In this document: piece after piece, positions 7,713 to 10,078 of the stretch | How positions within the stretch are numbered: position 1 is the first letter of the stretch | How the letters are laid out: every line of letters begins with the position of its first letter | From: Smittium culicis | Taxonomy: Eukaryota; Kickxellomycota; Harpellomycetes; Harpellales; Legeriomycetaceae | DNA length: 10,078 nt | Direction of reading: 5' to 3' | NCBI GenBank assembly: GCA_001970855.1 | Contig: LSSN01002561.1 | Coordinates: forward strand, 1-10,078 | Notes under the pieces: generated by a model | What the model was told of the DNA's origin: nothing | Database searches by the model: none | The model's input: the letters and a program-made list of their open reading frames with translations, nothing else | Program-made: the position numbers and the translations under genes

Positions 7713-8071
7713 TTACAGTGCCGCTCCAGGTTAAAATCGATGACAAATATAGTTCGTGTATAAAGAGTTAGCGATGGTTCTACACTTTACAGGATTCGAA
7801 TCATCATTAATTTCTTTTTGATTATAATAATTTTTTTTTTTTCAATTCCACCTTGTATCTTACTCAAATAGAACCAATAATTACGGACCAATGGATACCC
7901 TTAGTATTTTGTTATTTCTTATGTATATTTGAAAATTAGTCTTATAGAATTAGATAAATCCGATATGATGGATATAACAGATCTGAACCATGAATCTCAA
8001 AAAATTTACTCGGATTGGATGTAATAATCATTGAAAAACTAATTTAAACAAATCTCTATTCGTTAATTACA

Positions 8072-8103
8072 AATAACTAAAAAAATAAATAACTAAAAAA
8101 ATA
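8072..8103. repeat. two perfect copies of a 16-bp tandem repeat
   Basis: AATAACTAAAAAAATA is repeated exactly at 8072-8087 and 8088-8103. A degenerate third copy, with the C shifted, follows to about 8117. Slippage in A-rich DNA is the simplest explanation. Confidence 0.75.
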
Positions 8104-8148
8104 AATAAAACTAAAATAGATTAATGTTATTAACTAATTAATTTGGTA

Positions 8149-8331
8149 TTATCCGAATCACTTCACCGCAGGCAAATATATCTTATAAATGTAAATTTTA
8201 TACAATCTGATAAAACTAAACAATAAAATAATCTATCAAAAAATAATATTAACAACTATAATTATCCATATAACTCGAAAACGTCAAGCTAACACCGAAA
8301 AGTCGGACCAATTAACGAATATTTCACTTTG
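8149..8331 (-). pseudogene. interrupted hydrophobic minus frame; stops cluster where Trp codons would fit
   Basis: From 8331 down to TAA 8149-8151 the frame has four internal stops: TGA, then adjacent TGA and TAG, then TGA. Each is one G-to-A change from TGG. It reads EIFVNWSDFSVLA, stop, RFRVIWIIIVVNIIF, two stops, then IILLFSFIRLYKIYIYKIY and LPAVK. The outline is a short polar lead, about two membrane segments, then a basic tail ending near a Pro. That outline loosely recalls the N-terminal membrane domain of HemY-type proteins. T-rich minus-strand DNA gives hydrophobic translations by default, so this is a weak call. Confidence 0.14.
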
Positions 8332-8349
8332 TTAAAACAGTAATGAGTT

Positions 8350-8385
8350 ACAGATAGGATCATATCTGTTGCATGCATAATGCAA
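8350..8385. other. two adjacent hairpins sharing a boundary
   Basis: ACAGATA (8350-8356) pairs with TATCTGT (8363-8369) around GGATCA. Starting at 8369, TTGCAT pairs with ATGCAA (8380-8385) around GCATA. They use moderately GC-containing bases in an AT-rich setting. There is no T tract on either side, so they are not standard terminators. They could be part of a structured RNA or a binding region, or chance. Confidence 0.3.
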
Positions 8386-9425
8386 TATAAGTATATAGCC
8401 AGTGAATAAGCTAGGTCAATTATTTAATAAATTTTTTTTATTCTATGATTTTTCTGAATTGCGAGTTGAAATTGCAAATCGGCAAATATTTACATCTGCA
8501 TATTATTATTAATATTATTTTCTAAAAAATTTTATAAAAAAACAATAAACAGTCTTTTTTCCTTGTCTTTAATTTATAATAAACGATTCAAGCAGAAAGA
8601 ATAAAAAATTTTAATAATTAAATTAAAATATAGGTAGGTAGAAATTATACTTTAATGATTATACCTTTAGACTATATTATGGTATTTCCCTTTACGAGAT
8701 TTGACAAGCAAACTTCGAAAAAAAAATTCAGTCGTTTAACAAGTATGAAAGAATAATCATAAAAATTTTAGAAGAACGAATAAAAATACTTTAATCATAA
8801 TTATTTCCTTAATTAATTGTCTCTATTCAATGAAATTTTTTTACTGTGAAAAATAGAATTATGCTACATGAAAATATTAGCCAAAAATTTTATCAAATTA
8901 ATTATGCTATGAATAAAAGTTACACTCCTATTAAATAGCCTTCGTAAATCATATATTTGGAATTTAATTAAAGATTGCACTAAGTCTTATTCCTAAATTA
9001 ATTAATTTTAGATAAATAAAATATAAATAATAAGCTTCGCTTTATTGATTAATTTAGCAATTAATTTATGATACTGATGAAATAAATACGAAAAGGTAAA
9101 AAGTTGATTATATACATAAGCCAATTTAAAATATTTATTATAAATTATATACAGTAGCTACTAGATGACATAAAGATGAATAAATATTTTGACTTTATAA
9201 GATTATGCCTTTGAGAAATAAAAAATTTTAAAAGGAAAGAAATTTCCAAATATAATTCAATATTTTGCATATAAAATACCTAGAGCTAAAGAGAGAAATG
9301 ATTTTATTATATTCTGACTGATATAATAAACCTATGTAAAAAATTTACAGATTTTAATTTATTATAATAGTAATAACACAGGTTTAGTATTAAGGAATTA
9401 ATGGGGATTTTCAGGAATTTATTAA
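8386..9425. other. 1 kb AT desert with no supported gene
   Basis: Dense stops occur in all frames, with long A and T runs and GC mostly near 20%. A TTGACA at 8701-8706 has no matching -10 element at usual spacing. TGTAAAAAATTTACA at 9335-9349 is a minor palindrome. There is nothing else to report. Confidence 0.6.
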
Positions 9426-9755
9426 AAAAATTTTATATCTATTTTTTTTTCTTTGAATTTTATACATAAATTTCATGATGAAATAAGATTGCATTATAAT
9501 TTATCGAATTTTAATATTTACAATCTTATCTACTTCTTATTGTGCGAATTATATACGAAGATCGCATTAATCTTACACAACCAGTTTGATTCGCTGAAGT
9601 TTACTCTGATTATCAATGAACTTATTGGCCTCAATCTTCGATGATTAGATATTCTGCGGAATATTTGCCTTGTACAAATAAATAGATTTCCAAAATTTCT
9701 TCACGATACTACTTGGATAAGCTGTAATTTCGATTATATTTATATTAGTCTTTAG
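9426..9755 (+). pseudogene. 110-codon plus frame interrupted by a single TGA, unidentified
   Basis: The frame opens after TAA 9423-9425 and closes at TAG 9753-9755, with one internal stop, TGA at 9642-9644. The first possible start is TTG 9453; no ATG or ribosome binding site is convincing. The part before the stop reads FHDEIRLHYNLSNFNIYNLI, then FLLCELYTKIALILHNQFD and LKFTLIINELIGLNLR. The part after it reads LDILRNICLVQINRFPKFLH and DTTWISCNFDYI. Both halves have balanced, amphipathic composition, and GC rises to 35-37% at 9541-9660 in a roughly 20% GC neighbourhood. The TGA could be a CGA or TGG that mutated. The random expectation for 110 codons is about eight or nine stops. Allowing for all frames searched, this remains only mildly unusual. 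The family is not recognised. Confidence 0.28.
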
Positions 9756-10078
9756 ATTTTTATTATAAAGTCTATATTATGATTTATTATATTTTTCGTT
9801 TATGTAAAAAGTATTTGTAGTATTTTTTTCCCAGTTTTCTGAATTCGTATCTGAAAAAAATTTATTCATTCAACCTATTCTCCAGATTAGTTTTAAGTTA
9901 TGGCTTTATAGTTTATTAATAAATAATATCTATTGTAACGCTTGGATATCTTTTCAGTTTTTACATTTACTGTTTTCTCTTACATTTAAATTATTGAAAA
10001 TAAAATAAATATTCTTTGAAGATTTTATTTATTTATTAGTAATACTATTGTGATATAAATTATAAAAAAAATTATTAA
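9756..10078. other. no supported gene to the right edge
   Basis: AT-rich, T-skewed sequence with stops in all frames and no structured element of note. It ends in an A/T-rich run, so no partial gene can be claimed at the right edge. Confidence 0.55.

Noticed and set aside
7793..7802. GATTCGAATC resembling a tRNA T-loop
   Set aside because: The bases flanking TTCGAAT do not pair as a T stem (A-C and G-A at the closing positions), and no anticodon or acceptor stems can be drawn upstream. It is just a 10-bp palindrome.
8701..8706. TTGACA as a -35 promoter element
   Set aside because: There is no TATAAT-like element 16-18 bases downstream and no supportable gene follows.
1..10078. Alternative genetic code with TGA as Trp
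   Set aside because: Reading TGA as Trp lengthens the frames at 9426-9755 and part of 8149-8331. TAA and TAG still interrupt all other regions every 10-20 codons, so no set of long genes emerges.
1..10078. A defence, toxin-antitoxin, CRISPR or retroelement system
   Set aside because: No spaced array, no catalytic motifs, no paired small genes and no structured non-coding RNA next to a coding gene could be found on either strand.

Overview
This window is AT-rich (hand-sampled rows average roughly 23-25% GC, falling below 12% near 3780-3960 and rising to about 35% in a few islands). I find no intact, recognisable gene in 10,078 bases. The longest ATG/GTG/TTG-started frame is 92 codons, at 3733-4011 on the minus strand. 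At about 24% GC a random codon is a stop roughly 9% of the time. Six frames of 10 kb should then give a longest stop-free run of about 80-100 codons by chance. Frame length alone therefore supports no gene here. I see no rRNA, tRNA, CRISPR array, insertion sequence or complete operon.

Two origins fit: a bacterial endosymbiont with long, heavily eroded intergenic or pseudogene DNA, or non-coding DNA of an AT-rich eukaryote. CpG is not obviously depleted in the GC-richer part (1201-1800). Frames cut by single stops and frame changes inside the GC-richer islands make me lean mildly to eroded genes, but this is inference. No family assignment is secure.

Layout. 1-2160 is the GC-richest stretch. 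It holds an open frame running in from the left edge (2-178), an island open on both strands (538-754), a 10-bp hairpin (1001-1025), a minus-strand open frame (1253-1417), a roughly 36% GC island (1440-1800) that is the best gene-remnant candidate on the left, and a repeat cluster with a 9-bp inverted repeat (1839-1951). 2161-5560 is mostly an AT desert with one interrupted frame (2256-2430). 5563-6144 has a TATAAC microrepeat, a hairpin and a G-rich island with interrupted frames on both strands. 6598-7127 carries the most extended minus-strand remnant candidate, about 530 bases with one frame change. Near 7350-7380 base composition flips from G>C to strongly C>G on the plus strand, next to a 14-bp palindrome. 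7380-8340 is C- and A-rich on plus and contains a 65-codon minus-strand frame, a 16-bp tandem repeat and an interrupted hydrophobic minus-strand frame. 8350-8385 has two adjacent hairpins. 8386-10078 is AT desert except for a plus-strand island at 9426-9755 whose frame is open apart from one TGA.

No joint function can be proposed. The window reads as eroded or non-coding DNA, and I see no convincing sign of a new biological system.
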